From CAYJBH01 sp964369445 (GTDB lineage Bacteria; Bacillota; Clostridia; Oscillospirales; Ruminococcaceae): a DNA stretch of 47,408 nt. Each line of letters begins with the position of its first letter. The stretch's first letter is position 1. This document shows positions 16,137 to 24,402 of this stretch, in pieces. Made by a program: the position numbers and the translations under genes. The DNA is taken from the NCBI GenBank assembly GCA_964369445.1, contig CAYJFU010000008.1, positions 1 to 47,408 on the forward strand, in the 5' to 3' direction. The notes under the pieces are model-generated. The model did no database searches and was not told the origin of the DNA. It saw only the letters and a list, made by a program, of their open reading frames with translations.

Positions 16137-16885
16137 CCGAGATGCAAGCTATGATTATTGATGATGAGGCCCTTGCGATACAGACCTTGTCGCGTCTGCT
16201 TGGTACATATGAAAATGTCACGATAATGGACACGTTTACCGACCCGGTCAAAGGACTTGTCGAGGTGTTATCGCGCAAGCCTACAGTGTTGTTTTTGGAT
16301 ATAGAAATGCCGGTGCTTGGCGGATTTGACGTCGCAAAGCAGATAGCGCAAAGCGACTGTGCCACAAAGATAGTGTTTGTCACCGCTTATGATGAATATG
16401 CCGTGCAGGCTTTTGAGGTGAACTCGCTGGACTATCTGTTAAAACCGGTTATGGCATCGCGATTGCAGAAAACAATGGATAAACTCAACAGTCACGCTAA
16501 TCTCACAGTGGGTGAAAACGCTATTGAAGCCGCAATCAAAGCAACAAAAACAAAGCTGAATCGGATAGTTGTAAGTGATGACGGCAAGCTTATCATTCTT
16601 AATCCGCTTGATGTGTTGTTTTTTGCCGCTGAGGGCAATTATGTGCAGATAGTCACAGAAAAAAAGGTCTACATCACAAAAGAAACTCTTAAATATTGGG
16701 AGGAACGCATGACAGAGTTTGACTTTTTTAGATGTCACAAAAGTTTTCTTGTCAACCTTCAAAAAATAGAGGAGATTCACCCGATGTTTAACAGCACATA
16801 TGACATATCTCTTCACAATTTTCCGACCAAGATATCGGTTAGCAGGCGCTATGTTGCAGAGCTTAAAAAAATTATCGGTATATAA
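16133..16885 (+). CDS. LytTR-family response regulator (LytR/AgrA type)
   Basis: 250 aa. The N-terminal receiver has the acidic pair IIDDE (10-12), the phospho-acceptor Asp56 in LFLDIEMP, Thr in FVTAYD and the conserved Lys in LLKPV. The C-terminal LytTR DNA-binding domain (about 145-248) shows the typical ILFFAAEGNYV-like strand, YITKETLKYWE and FFRCHKSFLVNLQKI. The start ATG overlaps the kinase stop (ATGA), with GAGGAGGG upstream, so this is the cognate partner of the LytS-type kinase. LytTR proteins bind pairs of direct repeats upstream of promoters; a candidate pair lies at 17483-17518 before the iron-sulfur/ABC locus. Confidence 0.93.
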   Translation: MTEMQAMIIDDEALAIQTLSRLLGTYENVTIMDTFTDPVKGLVEVLSRKPTVLFLDIEMPVLGGFDVAKQIAQSDCATKIVFVTAYDEYAVQAFEVNSLDYLLKPVMASRLQKTMDKLNSHANLTVGENAIEAAIKATKTKLNRIVVSDDGKLIILNPLDVLFFAAEGNYVQIVTEKKVYITKETLKYWEERMTEFDFFRCHKSFLVNLQKIEEIHPMFNSTYDISLHNFPTKISVSRRYVAELKKIIGI

Positions 16886-16893
16886 AATCACTA

Positions 16894-17054
16894 TATAGTC
16901 AATTAATTTGAAAAACGCTACAGATTGGTGAGTAGAAATTTCGCCTATCAAGGCGGAGGATTGAGAAATACTGTATGTATTCCGATTGACGCAGGCGAAG
17001 ATAGATGGAATTTATGCCACCAAGATGTGGTGGATTTGAAGTTAATTGACTATA
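16894..17054 (+). repeat. Dispersed MITE-like repeat, copy 3 (best-preserved ends)
   Basis: 161 bp with terminal inverted repeats: the left end TATAGTCAATTAATTTGAAA matches the complement of the right end in 18 of 20 bases. The internal landmarks GAAATTTCGCC, CCGATTGACGCAGGCG and GCCACCAAGATGTGGTGG recur in other copies. It carries no gene. It starts nine bases after the response regulator stop and is followed by a terminator. TA dinucleotides at both ends are compatible with TA-targeting (IS630/mariner-type) mobilisation, but no transposase is in the window. Confidence 0.85.
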
Positions 17055-17074
17055 ACATTCGCTAAAATATGATC

Positions 17075-17125
17075 TATATAAAATGGCTCCTCCATGCCGT
17101 CGGCAGGGAGGAGCCATTTTATATA
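17075..17125 (+). terminator. Strong hairpin terminator after the two-component operon
   Basis: A perfect 19-bp stem (17075-17093 with 17107-17125) around a 13-base loop. The core is GGCTCCTCC/GGAGGAGCC flanked by A and T runs, so it can act in both directions. It separates the kinase-regulator operon from the iron-sulfur/ABC locus. Confidence 0.85.
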
Positions 17126-17482
17126 CCGCTAATTTTATAAATTTGCTTTAGTGCGACAATTCTGTATCATTTTTTAATTCGATTTACTATATTACATAAA
17201 CTAATTCGTAGTTATTGTAATTTCGATATAATATTTTAACATAGTGATTTCAGTTTGTCAATATAAAAATTACAACAAGTCTGAAAAATATTATGACATG
17301 TTAAAACAAAGGTGTAAAATTCAAAAAAATGCGGATAAATTCAAAATGTATTTATTAATATATATAATATTTGCAATTAAAATAGCTGTATTTGTGATTT
17401 TGCAACAAATAAATCGCTACAATTAGTTAAAAAACACTATAAAACAAAGCAAAAAATTGATAAAAGGCTAATAAATCTAGCA
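17126..17482. other. Very AT-rich intergenic stretch
   Basis: No supported gene. A 60-codon frame at 17244-17426 encodes a Lys/Asn/Ile-rich peptide with one hydrophobic stretch. It has no ribosome binding site and its composition is that expected of random AT-rich DNA, so I did not call it. The AT richness stands out from the flanking genes and suits a long regulatory region. Confidence 0.4.
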
Positions 17483-17518
17483 AATTGTACAATACTATTT
17501 GTTGTTAATTGTGCAATA
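17483..17518 (+). promoter_or_regulatory. Direct repeat pair, candidate LytTR-type operator
   Basis: AATTGTACAATA (17483-17494) and AATTGTGCAATA (17507-17518) differ at one base and are 24 bases apart start to start. LytTR regulators typically bind paired direct repeats about two helical turns apart, and a LytTR gene lies just upstream. The pair sits about 60 bases upstream of the likely -35 box. Assignment to this regulator is inference. Confidence 0.4.
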
Positions 17519-17579
17519 TACAATTAAAATGGCGAAACACGATTTTGTTAAAATGTTGATATATAGCAAAAAATAAAAT

Positions 17580-17607
17580 TTGACTTGCTTTTTTTAGTGC
17601 ATAATGA
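17580..17607 (+). promoter_or_regulatory. Likely promoter of the iron-sulfur/ABC locus
   Basis: -35 TTGACT (17580-17585), 16-base spacer, -10 TAATGA (17602-17607), with a leader of about 80 bases before the ATG at 17696. The -10 is a moderate match, which would fit an activated promoter. Confidence 0.5.
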
Positions 17608-17695
17608 TAATATTGTTACAGCGGACAAAGAGGAATAATTCATTTTTCTAATTAAGCAGCGACACACAATATCACTTAAGAGGAGCGGAACAATT

Positions 17696-19000
17696 ATGCT
17701 TGAATATCCCAAAATGAGTAAAGAACTACTCGAGCAAGTAAACACACTATTAAGTAAAGAAATTGACCCGGAAGCTATGAAACTTTATCGCGATGTTATA
17801 AATATTATAGCAACCGAACTGGTTGATTCACAGTATTGGCCTTGGTTGCTTGCCCACAAGATGACACCCGACGGATGTAAGGTACTGCTGTCGTTGCCGG
17901 ATGAGGACTGGAAGCCGGAATACGGCGATAAGGGCGTTTCGGATGCTTTTGTCGAGCGTGTACATAAAGAACACGGTCTTTCACCGGAGTTTATACGCAA
18001 ACAGATTGAAGAGTCGTATTACAGCGGCGATATCTTTTCCATAAGAAAAGCAGGCCCTCGTGTTACGGTGGGTCGCGGTCACTGGATAGACTTACAGCAT
18101 AGCCACAAGTGGATTGATCGCAACGGCCCTGCGTATTACAAGGCTGTAGGTCTTATGATAGAAGAAGAGTTCTCACCGCTTATGGAAAAAGCTACAGATC
18201 AGCGCTTAAAAGAGGGCCGAGCAAGCATGGCACGCATCGTTCCAAAGTATGACACTGTCAAGGACATACCAGGATTGTTGCCGGCAGAAAACTACATGGA
18301 GATGCTAAAAAGCAGAAAAATAATTGCACAAAACACATGCGCTTGCCGCATTCGCAACCCTGAATATAAGCAGGAATGTGGTGTATGTTTTGCGGCAAAC
18401 CACCTGGGGCAATACTCAATTGACATGGGAGCAGGCGTTGAAATGACCGCTGAAGAGGTTATGGATTATCTGCGGAAAGTCGGTAAAAAGGAACCGTTTT
18501 TCTCGATGCAAAAACACGGAGACAGCCTAGATTCACTTGGAGATATATTCTGCAACTGCACACCAAATGCTTGCACAGTTATGCGCCATACGGCACTGAC
18601 CGGCGGAACACACAAAATTTGGGATTACTACAGCAAGTCACGTTTTAGAGCCGTACTGGATATAGAAAAATGTATTCACTGTGGCATATGTACCAAAAAG
18701 AGATGCTTGTTTGACGCTATTCAATTGAAGTATTACCGCGAGCTGGGGAAAGAGGATATTTACGTTAACGAGGATCAATGTCTTGGCTGTGGCTGTTGCG
18801 TCGAAACATGTCCCACCGGCGCATTGACAATGAAACTTGTCGATCCGCCTGAAGCGCTGCTTGGATATGCAAAGGACTACGACGGTAACTACAGACAACC
18901 CGCTGAGCTCGGTCGTGAGCTGACTGTCGAAGAGCAGGAGGCGCGCAAAATATACAACGCGCCGGGTGTTGAGAAAAAAGAGGCGACATCATTCATATAG
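17696..19000 (+). CDS. Multi-cluster iron-sulfur protein, paralogue 1 of 3
   Basis: 434 aa, AGGAG before the ATG, no signal peptide or membrane helix. The N-terminal 115 residues are helical and include LLAHKMTPDGCKVLLSLPD, which resembles a winged-helix-like segment. A cysteine-rich middle follows with CACR (215, 217), Cys228, Cys231 and FCNCTPNAC (286, 288, 293). Then come two ferredoxin motifs: Cys326/329/332/337 with four residues before the last Cys (CIHCGICTKKRC) and Cys362/365/368/372 with an extra Cys367. I recognise a broad class of anaerobe iron-sulfur proteins of this layout but no characterised member. It is about two-thirds similar by eye to the next gene. Co-direction with an ABC transporter suggests a linked role in redox use or sensing of the imported compound. 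Confidence 0.8.
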   Translation: MLEYPKMSKELLEQVNTLLSKEIDPEAMKLYRDVINIIATELVDSQYWPWLLAHKMTPDGCKVLLSLPDEDWKPEYGDKGVSDAFVERVHKEHGLSPEFIRKQIEESYYSGDIFSIRKAGPRVTVGRGHWIDLQHSHKWIDRNGPAYYKAVGLMIEEEFSPLMEKATDQRLKEGRASMARIVPKYDTVKDIPGLLPAENYMEMLKSRKIIAQNTCACRIRNPEYKQECGVCFAANHLGQYSIDMGAGVEMTAEEVMDYLRKVGKKEPFFSMQKHGDSLDSLGDIFCNCTPNACTVMRHTALTGGTHKIWDYYSKSRFRAVLDIEKCIHCGICTKKRCLFDAIQLKYYRELGKEDIYVNEDQCLGCGCCVETCPTGALTMKLVDPPEALLGYAKDYDGNYRQPAELGRELTVEEQEARKIYNAPGVEKKEATSFI

Positions 19001-19134
19001 CGCTTAACCCACGAAGCTATTTGAAATATCTTGGTATTCATTACATTATCAAACGAAATGTTTTAGTCAAAAACATTAGTCATTAGTCGCAAGTGTGTTT
19101 TGCACTTGCCTAAACTATAAACAAAGGAGGAAGA

Positions 19135-20424
19135 ATGGACTTGTCGCGACTGACTATGGCTCCTGAATTGTTGGAGCAGGTCAATGCTATTATGCAAAAA
19201 AAGATTGACCAGCCGGAACTTTACGAAGCCGTAGTCGAAAAAATCGAGCCGGAGCTTAAAAAGTCAAAGTATTTGAAAGCTTTGTTAGCTCACAAAATGT
19301 CACCGGAAGGTTGCAAGGTGCTTTTGGCATTGCCTGACCCGGACTGGAAAGAGGGAATGGGGAAGTATGAGGTGACAGACAGCTTTATCAAAAACCTCGG
19401 CATGGATCCTGACTTTGTAAAAACGCAGATGGAGGATGCACATTATTCCGGCGATATAATGTTCAATCCAAAGGTTGGGCCCTTCGTTACAAAGGGGTGT
19501 GGCAAATGGATGGACTTGCAAAATGGCAAGCGTTGGTATGAGCGCAATGGCAAAGGTTATTACAAAACCATAGGTCTTATGCATGAAGATGAAATCGGGC
19601 CGATTATGGAACGCAATGCAGACGCGCGTTTAAAAGCAGGCATTGGAAGCATGTGCCGCATAGTGCCGAAATATGACACTGTGAAAGACATACCCGGGTT
19701 GTTGCCGGCAGAAAATTATATGGAGATGTTAAAATCAAGACGTATAATATCTCAAAATGAATGTGCTTGTCGACAGCGAAACCCCGAACGCCCTTCTAAC
19801 GGTACAGTATGTCTTGCGGCAAACAATGTTGCGGAAATGCTTATTGATAAGGATATCGGCAAAGAGATATCGTGGGAAGATGCAATGGAGCATCTGCGAA
19901 AACTTGGAAAAAAAGAACCTTTTTACTCCATACAAAAAAACGGTGATTCGATAGAGCATCTGGGTGATGTTTTTTGCAACTGCGCCGGCGCAAGTTGTTC
20001 CGTTATAAGTCATGTGCTTGTAACAGGTAGCCGACATAAAGTGTGGGATTACTACGCAAAATCTCGATTTAGAGCAAAGATAGACCTTGACAAATGCATA
20101 CACTGCGGTCTTTGTACCAAAAAAAGATGCCTTTTTAATGCCATAAGAACAAAGTACTATGCTGAGCATGGGATCGAGGATCTGTTTGTTGACGAGGATC
20201 AATGCATGGGATGCGGTTGTTGTGTCGAAACATGCCCGACAAAGGCACTTACAATGTATATTGTGGATCCTCCCGAAGCACTTTTGGGTTATGCAAAAGA
20301 TTACGATGGCAACTATAAAGACCCGAAAGCCATTGCGGCACAACTTTCAGAAGAGGAAAAAGCAAAACAACAAAAGAACTTACAAGGCGGAGTGTTTGCG
20401 AACATTAACAATGTGACAGAATAG
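19135..20424 (+). CDS. Multi-cluster iron-sulfur protein, paralogue 2 of 3
   Basis: 429 aa, AAAGGAGGAAG just before the ATG. The whole protein is collinear with paralogue 1, including the N-terminal LLAHKMSPEGCKVLLALPD, the identical block PKYDTVKDIPGLLPAENY, the ECACRQRNP site, VFCNCAGASC, the long-spaced cluster CIHCGLCTKKRC and CMGCGCCVETCP. It lacks the CGVC pair of paralogue 1 (one Cys in TVCLAANN instead). All ligands of the two ferredoxin-type clusters are kept, so both paralogues should be functional electron carriers or sensors. The 134-base gap to paralogue 1 has a small hairpin (19089-19109) but no clear terminator, so co-transcription is likely. Confidence 0.8.
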   Translation: MDLSRLTMAPELLEQVNAIMQKKIDQPELYEAVVEKIEPELKKSKYLKALLAHKMSPEGCKVLLALPDPDWKEGMGKYEVTDSFIKNLGMDPDFVKTQMEDAHYSGDIMFNPKVGPFVTKGCGKWMDLQNGKRWYERNGKGYYKTIGLMHEDEIGPIMERNADARLKAGIGSMCRIVPKYDTVKDIPGLLPAENYMEMLKSRRIISQNECACRQRNPERPSNGTVCLAANNVAEMLIDKDIGKEISWEDAMEHLRKLGKKEPFYSIQKNGDSIEHLGDVFCNCAGASCSVISHVLVTGSRHKVWDYYAKSRFRAKIDLDKCIHCGLCTKKRCLFNAIRTKYYAEHGIEDLFVDEDQCMGCGCCVETCPTKALTMYIVDPPEALLGYAKDYDGNYKDPKAIAAQLSEEEKAKQQKNLQGGVFANINNVTE

Positions 20425-20486
20425 TCAAAACTAATGCAACTCACTTTTAGTAACTACTTAATTTTTTTACAAAAAAGGAGGGTTTT

Positions 20487-21827
20487 ATGAAAAAGATTTT
20501 TACACTAGTTCTAGCAACAGCGCTGCTTATGACATTAGTATCATGCAGTAGCACAACAACAGACGCACCAACAGACGCACCAGCAGATACAAACAGCGGT
20601 TCAAGTGCTGAAGGTACCTCGGATGAGCCCGTGACAGTTAACGTTACCTTTACCTCTCAGGAAGAACAATACAGAGCAGCATATGACCATTTTAATTCGA
20701 TGCAAGATGAAGTTTTTGTCAATTTTGAAGTAGTACCCGACCAACAACTGGGTACAATTTTGAACGAAACTCTTGGAACGCCCGATGCACCGGATATAGT
20801 TTGGGGTTCGGTTCGTACAGAGATGTGGGCTTATGCCGGTCTGATTGAACCGCTTGACAGCTATGTTGAGCGTGACAACTATGACATGAGTGGACTGTTC
20901 GAGTTTGCAGTGGAACAGAATAGGATTGATGGGCAACTTTACGGTATCCCCAGAGGCTCTGACACATACGCGTTTGCACTTAACAAAGCGATTTTCGAAA
21001 AATATGGTGTACCTGTTCCGGAAGACGGTGAATGGTCATGGACCGATGTCGAAGAAATTAGCAGGGAATTACAGGCAGCTATTGATGCTGCGGGTGGACA
21101 TGAAACAGCACTCGGCCTACAGCTGAATGACCCGGTACATGTTCTCGTTAATGCAATGGTCGGAAATGGTTCAAAGGTATTTACCGAAGATGGCACGGCA
21201 ACAGCGCTTAACTCGCCTGAGTCACTTGAGATGCTTGAAATGATAAACAACATGGTAAAAGACGGCGTGGCACTGGACGCAAACAGCATCCTTGAAGCAA
21301 ATGTTTCCGCTCTGTTAGGCTCAAATCTTATCGCTATTTGCAATATGACTTCCGGCACAAGCAGTATGGAAACTCTGGAGCTGAGTGAAGGCATTGCAAA
21401 CGTTCAATTTATGCCTTGGCCCAACGGTCCCACTTCCGGCGAAAACAATTTAGTTGATATCGTTATTAATAACTATGTTATGAACAGCGGCTCAAATGTA
21501 AAAGATGCAGCATGGGAAGTTCTTAAATATCTTGGTGGAGAGGAATGTGATGCAATACTGGTTGAAAGACGCACACATTTCCCGGGTCACATTACAAACG
21601 CGGACCTTTGGTTAGAAACAGGCATGGAGGGTCTTAACTATCAACACTTTGTAGATCAGTCCAAAGATTTTAATATCATAACAATGCCAAACAACCAGCT
21701 GGGATATTTAGGTCTTTTAAATACACACATGCTTCCGATTTGGGAAGGACAAATTACCCCGCAAGAAGGTCTTGCAAACCTTGAAACTGCTGTAAATGAG
21801 CAAATAGGCGGACTTGTCGCTTCTTAA
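20487..21827 (+). CDS. Family 1 substrate-binding lipoprotein, receptor A of a CUT1-type ABC transporter
   Basis: 446 aa, excellent AGGAGG site. Signal peptide with lipobox LVSC (Cys20), then a Thr/Ala/Asp-rich linker of about 25 residues and a family 1 extracellular solute-binding fold (VTFTSQEEQYRAAYDHFN, DAPDIVWGSVRTEMWAYAG, GIPRGSDTYAFALNKAIFEKYG, AAWEVLKYLGG). Such proteins usually bind oligosaccharides, glycosides or polyols and deliver them to MalF/MalG-type permeases, present just downstream. It is closely paralogous to the next gene. No ligand can be inferred from the sequence. Confidence 0.88.
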   Translation: MKKIFTLVLATALLMTLVSCSSTTTDAPTDAPADTNSGSSAEGTSDEPVTVNVTFTSQEEQYRAAYDHFNSMQDEVFVNFEVVPDQQLGTILNETLGTPDAPDIVWGSVRTEMWAYAGLIEPLDSYVERDNYDMSGLFEFAVEQNRIDGQLYGIPRGSDTYAFALNKAIFEKYGVPVPEDGEWSWTDVEEISRELQAAIDAAGGHETALGLQLNDPVHVLVNAMVGNGSKVFTEDGTATALNSPESLEMLEMINNMVKDGVALDANSILEANVSALLGSNLIAICNMTSGTSSMETLELSEGIANVQFMPWPNGPTSGENNLVDIVINNYVMNSGSNVKDAAWEVLKYLGGEECDAILVERRTHFPGHITNADLWLETGMEGLNYQHFVDQSKDFNIITMPNNQLGYLGLLNTHMLPIWEGQITPQEGLANLETAVNEQIGGLVAS

Positions 21828-21918
21828 AAAGCAAATTAAACGCAAAATTGTTTTAAATGTACAGCAAAACCAAACCGGACAAAATTTTCAACAAAAAATT
21901 TAAATAAATGGAGGAAAC

Positions 21919-23253
21919 ATGAAAAAAATTGTAGCGATATTACTTGCCTTAACCGTAATAATGACATTTGTTGCGTGTGGTGGCAACGAGACAGTAACAT
22001 CAAGCGGTGACGATGCAGCCTCGGCAGCAGACACACAGGAAACTTCCGACGAAGTTGTAACAGTAGACCTAACATTGACATCCCAGGAAGATCAATACAG
22101 ATTGGCAGTTGACAATTTTAATTCTTCACGCAGTGATATAGCAATTAATCTGGAAATTGTTCCGGATCAACAGCTCGGCACAATTTTAAATGAAACAATG
22201 GGTACACCTGACGCACCCGACATTGTTTGGGGCACAATTCGAACAGAGATGTGGGCATATGCCGGCATGATAGAACCCTTAAATGCTTACATTGAGCGTG
22301 ATAGTTATGACATGAGCGGTTTTTATCCGTTTGCAGTTGAACACAGCACGATAAACGGGGAACTTTACGGTATGCCCAAAGGTTCCGATACATACGCCTT
22401 TGCAATAAACAAAGCTGTCTTTGCAAAATATGGTGTCGAAGTACCGGCAGAGGGCGACTGGACATGGGATGATGTCGAAGCCTTAAGCCGTGAACTGCAA
22501 ACAGCTATCGATGCACAGGGTGGTCACGAGACAGCTCTTGGTATGCAGCTGAACGACTCTATTCATGGCGCTATACCGATGATGGTAGGCAACGGTGCAG
22601 ACATATTTAATGAGGACGGCACCGCAACTGGGCTTAACACTCCGGAATCGGTAAAAATGCTTGAGATAATCAATCAAATGGTTATTGATGGTGTGGCATT
22701 AGATGCGGCAACGGTCATTGAAACAAGAGCATCCGCACTGCTGGGGTCCGGACTTGTGGGTATATGCAACATGGCCTCCTACCCTAACAGCCTTGTTCTT
22801 CTTGAGGACAGCGAGGGTGTAAATGATGTTCAGTTTATGCCGTGGCCTTTAGGACCAGACACAGGCACAAACAACCTTACAAACATCGTAACAAACAATT
22901 TTGTTATGAACTCCGGTTCCGACAATAAAGATGCCGCTTGGGAGGTAATGAAATACCTTGGCAGCGCAGAATGTGATGCCATTTTAAGTGAGGCACGCGC
23001 ACACTTCCCGGCACATGCAGTTAACGCTGAGCTTTGGGTAAACAGTGGTGTTGAAGGTCTAAACTACCAGTACTTCGCTGATATGACAGAAAAATTCCAA
23101 GTTGTAACACTTCCAAACAATCAGATGGGTTACTTTACACAGCTTAATGCAAACCTACTTCCGCTGTGGGAGGGTGATGTAACGGCACAGGAAGCACTAA
23201 ACAATTTAGAAGCCGGAATAAACGGACAGATAGGCGGACTTGTAGCGTCATAA
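21919..23253 (+). CDS. Family 1 substrate-binding lipoprotein, receptor B of the same transporter
   Basis: 444 aa, GGAGG before the ATG, lipobox FVAC (Cys20). It is aligned end to end with receptor A: GTILNETMGTPDAPDIVWG, AALGMQLND-type regions, MKYLGSAECDAIL and the identical C-terminal IGGLVAS. The two differ in parts of the lobes that usually line the ligand pocket (for example the segment after VGNGA and the PNNQMGYF stretch). They probably feed the one permease pair with related but different ligands. A hairpin terminator follows immediately, which would raise receptor over permease expression. Confidence 0.88.
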   Translation: MKKIVAILLALTVIMTFVACGGNETVTSSGDDAASAADTQETSDEVVTVDLTLTSQEDQYRLAVDNFNSSRSDIAINLEIVPDQQLGTILNETMGTPDAPDIVWGTIRTEMWAYAGMIEPLNAYIERDSYDMSGFYPFAVEHSTINGELYGMPKGSDTYAFAINKAVFAKYGVEVPAEGDWTWDDVEALSRELQTAIDAQGGHETALGMQLNDSIHGAIPMMVGNGADIFNEDGTATGLNTPESVKMLEIINQMVIDGVALDAATVIETRASALLGSGLVGICNMASYPNSLVLLEDSEGVNDVQFMPWPLGPDTGTNNLTNIVTNNFVMNSGSDNKDAAWEVMKYLGSAECDAILSEARAHFPAHAVNAELWVNSGVEGLNYQYFADMTEKFQVVTLPNNQMGYFTQLNANLLPLWEGDVTAQEALNNLEAGINGQIGGLVAS

Positions 23254-23269
23254 AATATGACATTGCCAT

Positions 23270-23314
23270 GGCAAAGTCCGCTATATGTTGACAGTTCAGG
23301 GGACTTTGCCTTTT
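23270..23314 (+). terminator. Hairpin terminator/attenuator between receptor and permease genes
   Basis: A perfect 10-bp stem GGCAAAGTCC (23270-23279) / GGACTTTGCC (23301-23310), 21-base loop, followed by TTTT. It lies inside an otherwise continuous operon, 17 bases after the second receptor stop, so partial termination or mRNA stabilisation is likelier than a full stop. Confidence 0.7.
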
Positions 23315-23388
23315 AAAAACAATAAATATGCAAACTTCTTCTACAGGATATAGATGAACAGTAGCAATAATTATTTAGAAAGGGAGTG

Positions 23389-24387
23389 GTGAAGCTGAGT
23401 AATAGCACAACCGGAGCAGTTGCAACCAAACTTAGACAACCAACGTATACACCAAAGCAAAAAACACGATTGTTTGCAAAAAACTCAATAAAAGCATCGA
23501 CGAAAAGAGAAATGTGGGCAGCGGTTTTGTTTTTGGCACCCATAACAATTGGTTTGCTGGTTTTTTCATTCTATCCATTTGTGAAAAATATTTATGATAG
23601 CTTTTTTTATGCGGAAAACCTAATGACTCCGCAATTTGTAGGCTTTCAAAACTTTATTGACCTCACGACGGATGAATATTTTATCGGGGCAATGTTAAAC
23701 ACTTTTAAATATGTAATCATATGTGTGCCTCTCATTGTGTCTATAGCATTGTTTTTATCGGTGTTACTGAACAAAGAGATAAGAGGTAAAAGCTTCTATC
23801 GCACTATCATATTTTTTCCGCTGGTAACAACTTCAGCCGCTGTATCAATGGTGTGGCGGTGGATACTTAACACAAACTACGGACTTGCAAACTCTTTGCT
23901 TATGAGCCTTGGGGCCAGTCCGATACCGTGGCTAACCGATGAGCAGTATGCTTTCTGGGCATGTTGCCTTGTCATCGTCTGGTCTTCGATAAGCTTTCAA
24001 ACAGTCGTACTGTTGGCAGGTCTGCAAAACATTTCAACTGTTTATTATGAGGCCGCTGAGATAGATGGCGTTAACTCAATACAAAAATTTTTAAGAATTA
24101 CATTACCTCTGCTCTCGCCAACACTGTACTTCGTCATAACAGTTGACATTATTGCAATGTTTAAACAATTTGACATAGTCAACATGCTTATACCGGCAGG
24201 GCCATATAATTCACTTACACCGCAAATTGAAGCTTCGCGTAGTATAGTACGATATTTTTATGACATAGCATTTAGAGACAATGTGTCGGGGTACCCTTCT
24301 GCCATCACGATTGGTATGTTTGTCATTATTCTCGTTGTAACTATAGTTGAGCATATGTTAAAGAAAAAATGGGTACACGACGAATAA
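23389..24387 (+). CDS. CUT1-type sugar ABC permease (MalF/UgpA-like)
   Basis: About 332 aa. Start taken as the GTG at 23389, four bases after AAAGGGA; a GTG one codon earlier is possible. A basic N-terminal tail of about 45 residues precedes six expected membrane helices (first: LFLAPITIGLLVFSFYPF). The conserved ATPase-contact loop is EAAEIDGVNSIQKFLRITLP near residue 225, the EAA-G hallmark of MalF-type permeases. It pairs with the next gene. No ATP-binding gene lies in the locus, so a shared MsmK/UgpC-type ATPase from elsewhere is presumably used, as is common for CUT1 systems in Bacillota. Confidence 0.88.
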   Translation: MKLSNSTTGAVATKLRQPTYTPKQKTRLFAKNSIKASTKREMWAAVLFLAPITIGLLVFSFYPFVKNIYDSFFYAENLMTPQFVGFQNFIDLTTDEYFIGAMLNTFKYVIICVPLIVSIALFLSVLLNKEIRGKSFYRTIIFFPLVTTSAAVSMVWRWILNTNYGLANSLLMSLGASPIPWLTDEQYAFWACCLVIVWSSISFQTVVLLAGLQNISTVYYEAAEIDGVNSIQKFLRITLPLLSPTLYFVITVDIIAMFKQFDIVNMLIPAGPYNSLTPQIEASRSIVRYFYDIAFRDNVSGYPSAITIGMFVIILVVTIVEHMLKKKWVHDE

Positions 24388-24402
24388 AAGAAAGGGGATG
24401 TT

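Noticed and set aside
17244..17426. 60-codon open frame with a hydrophobic stretch
   Set aside because: No ribosome binding site, Lys/Asn/Ile composition as expected from AT-rich DNA, and it lies in a probable regulatory region.
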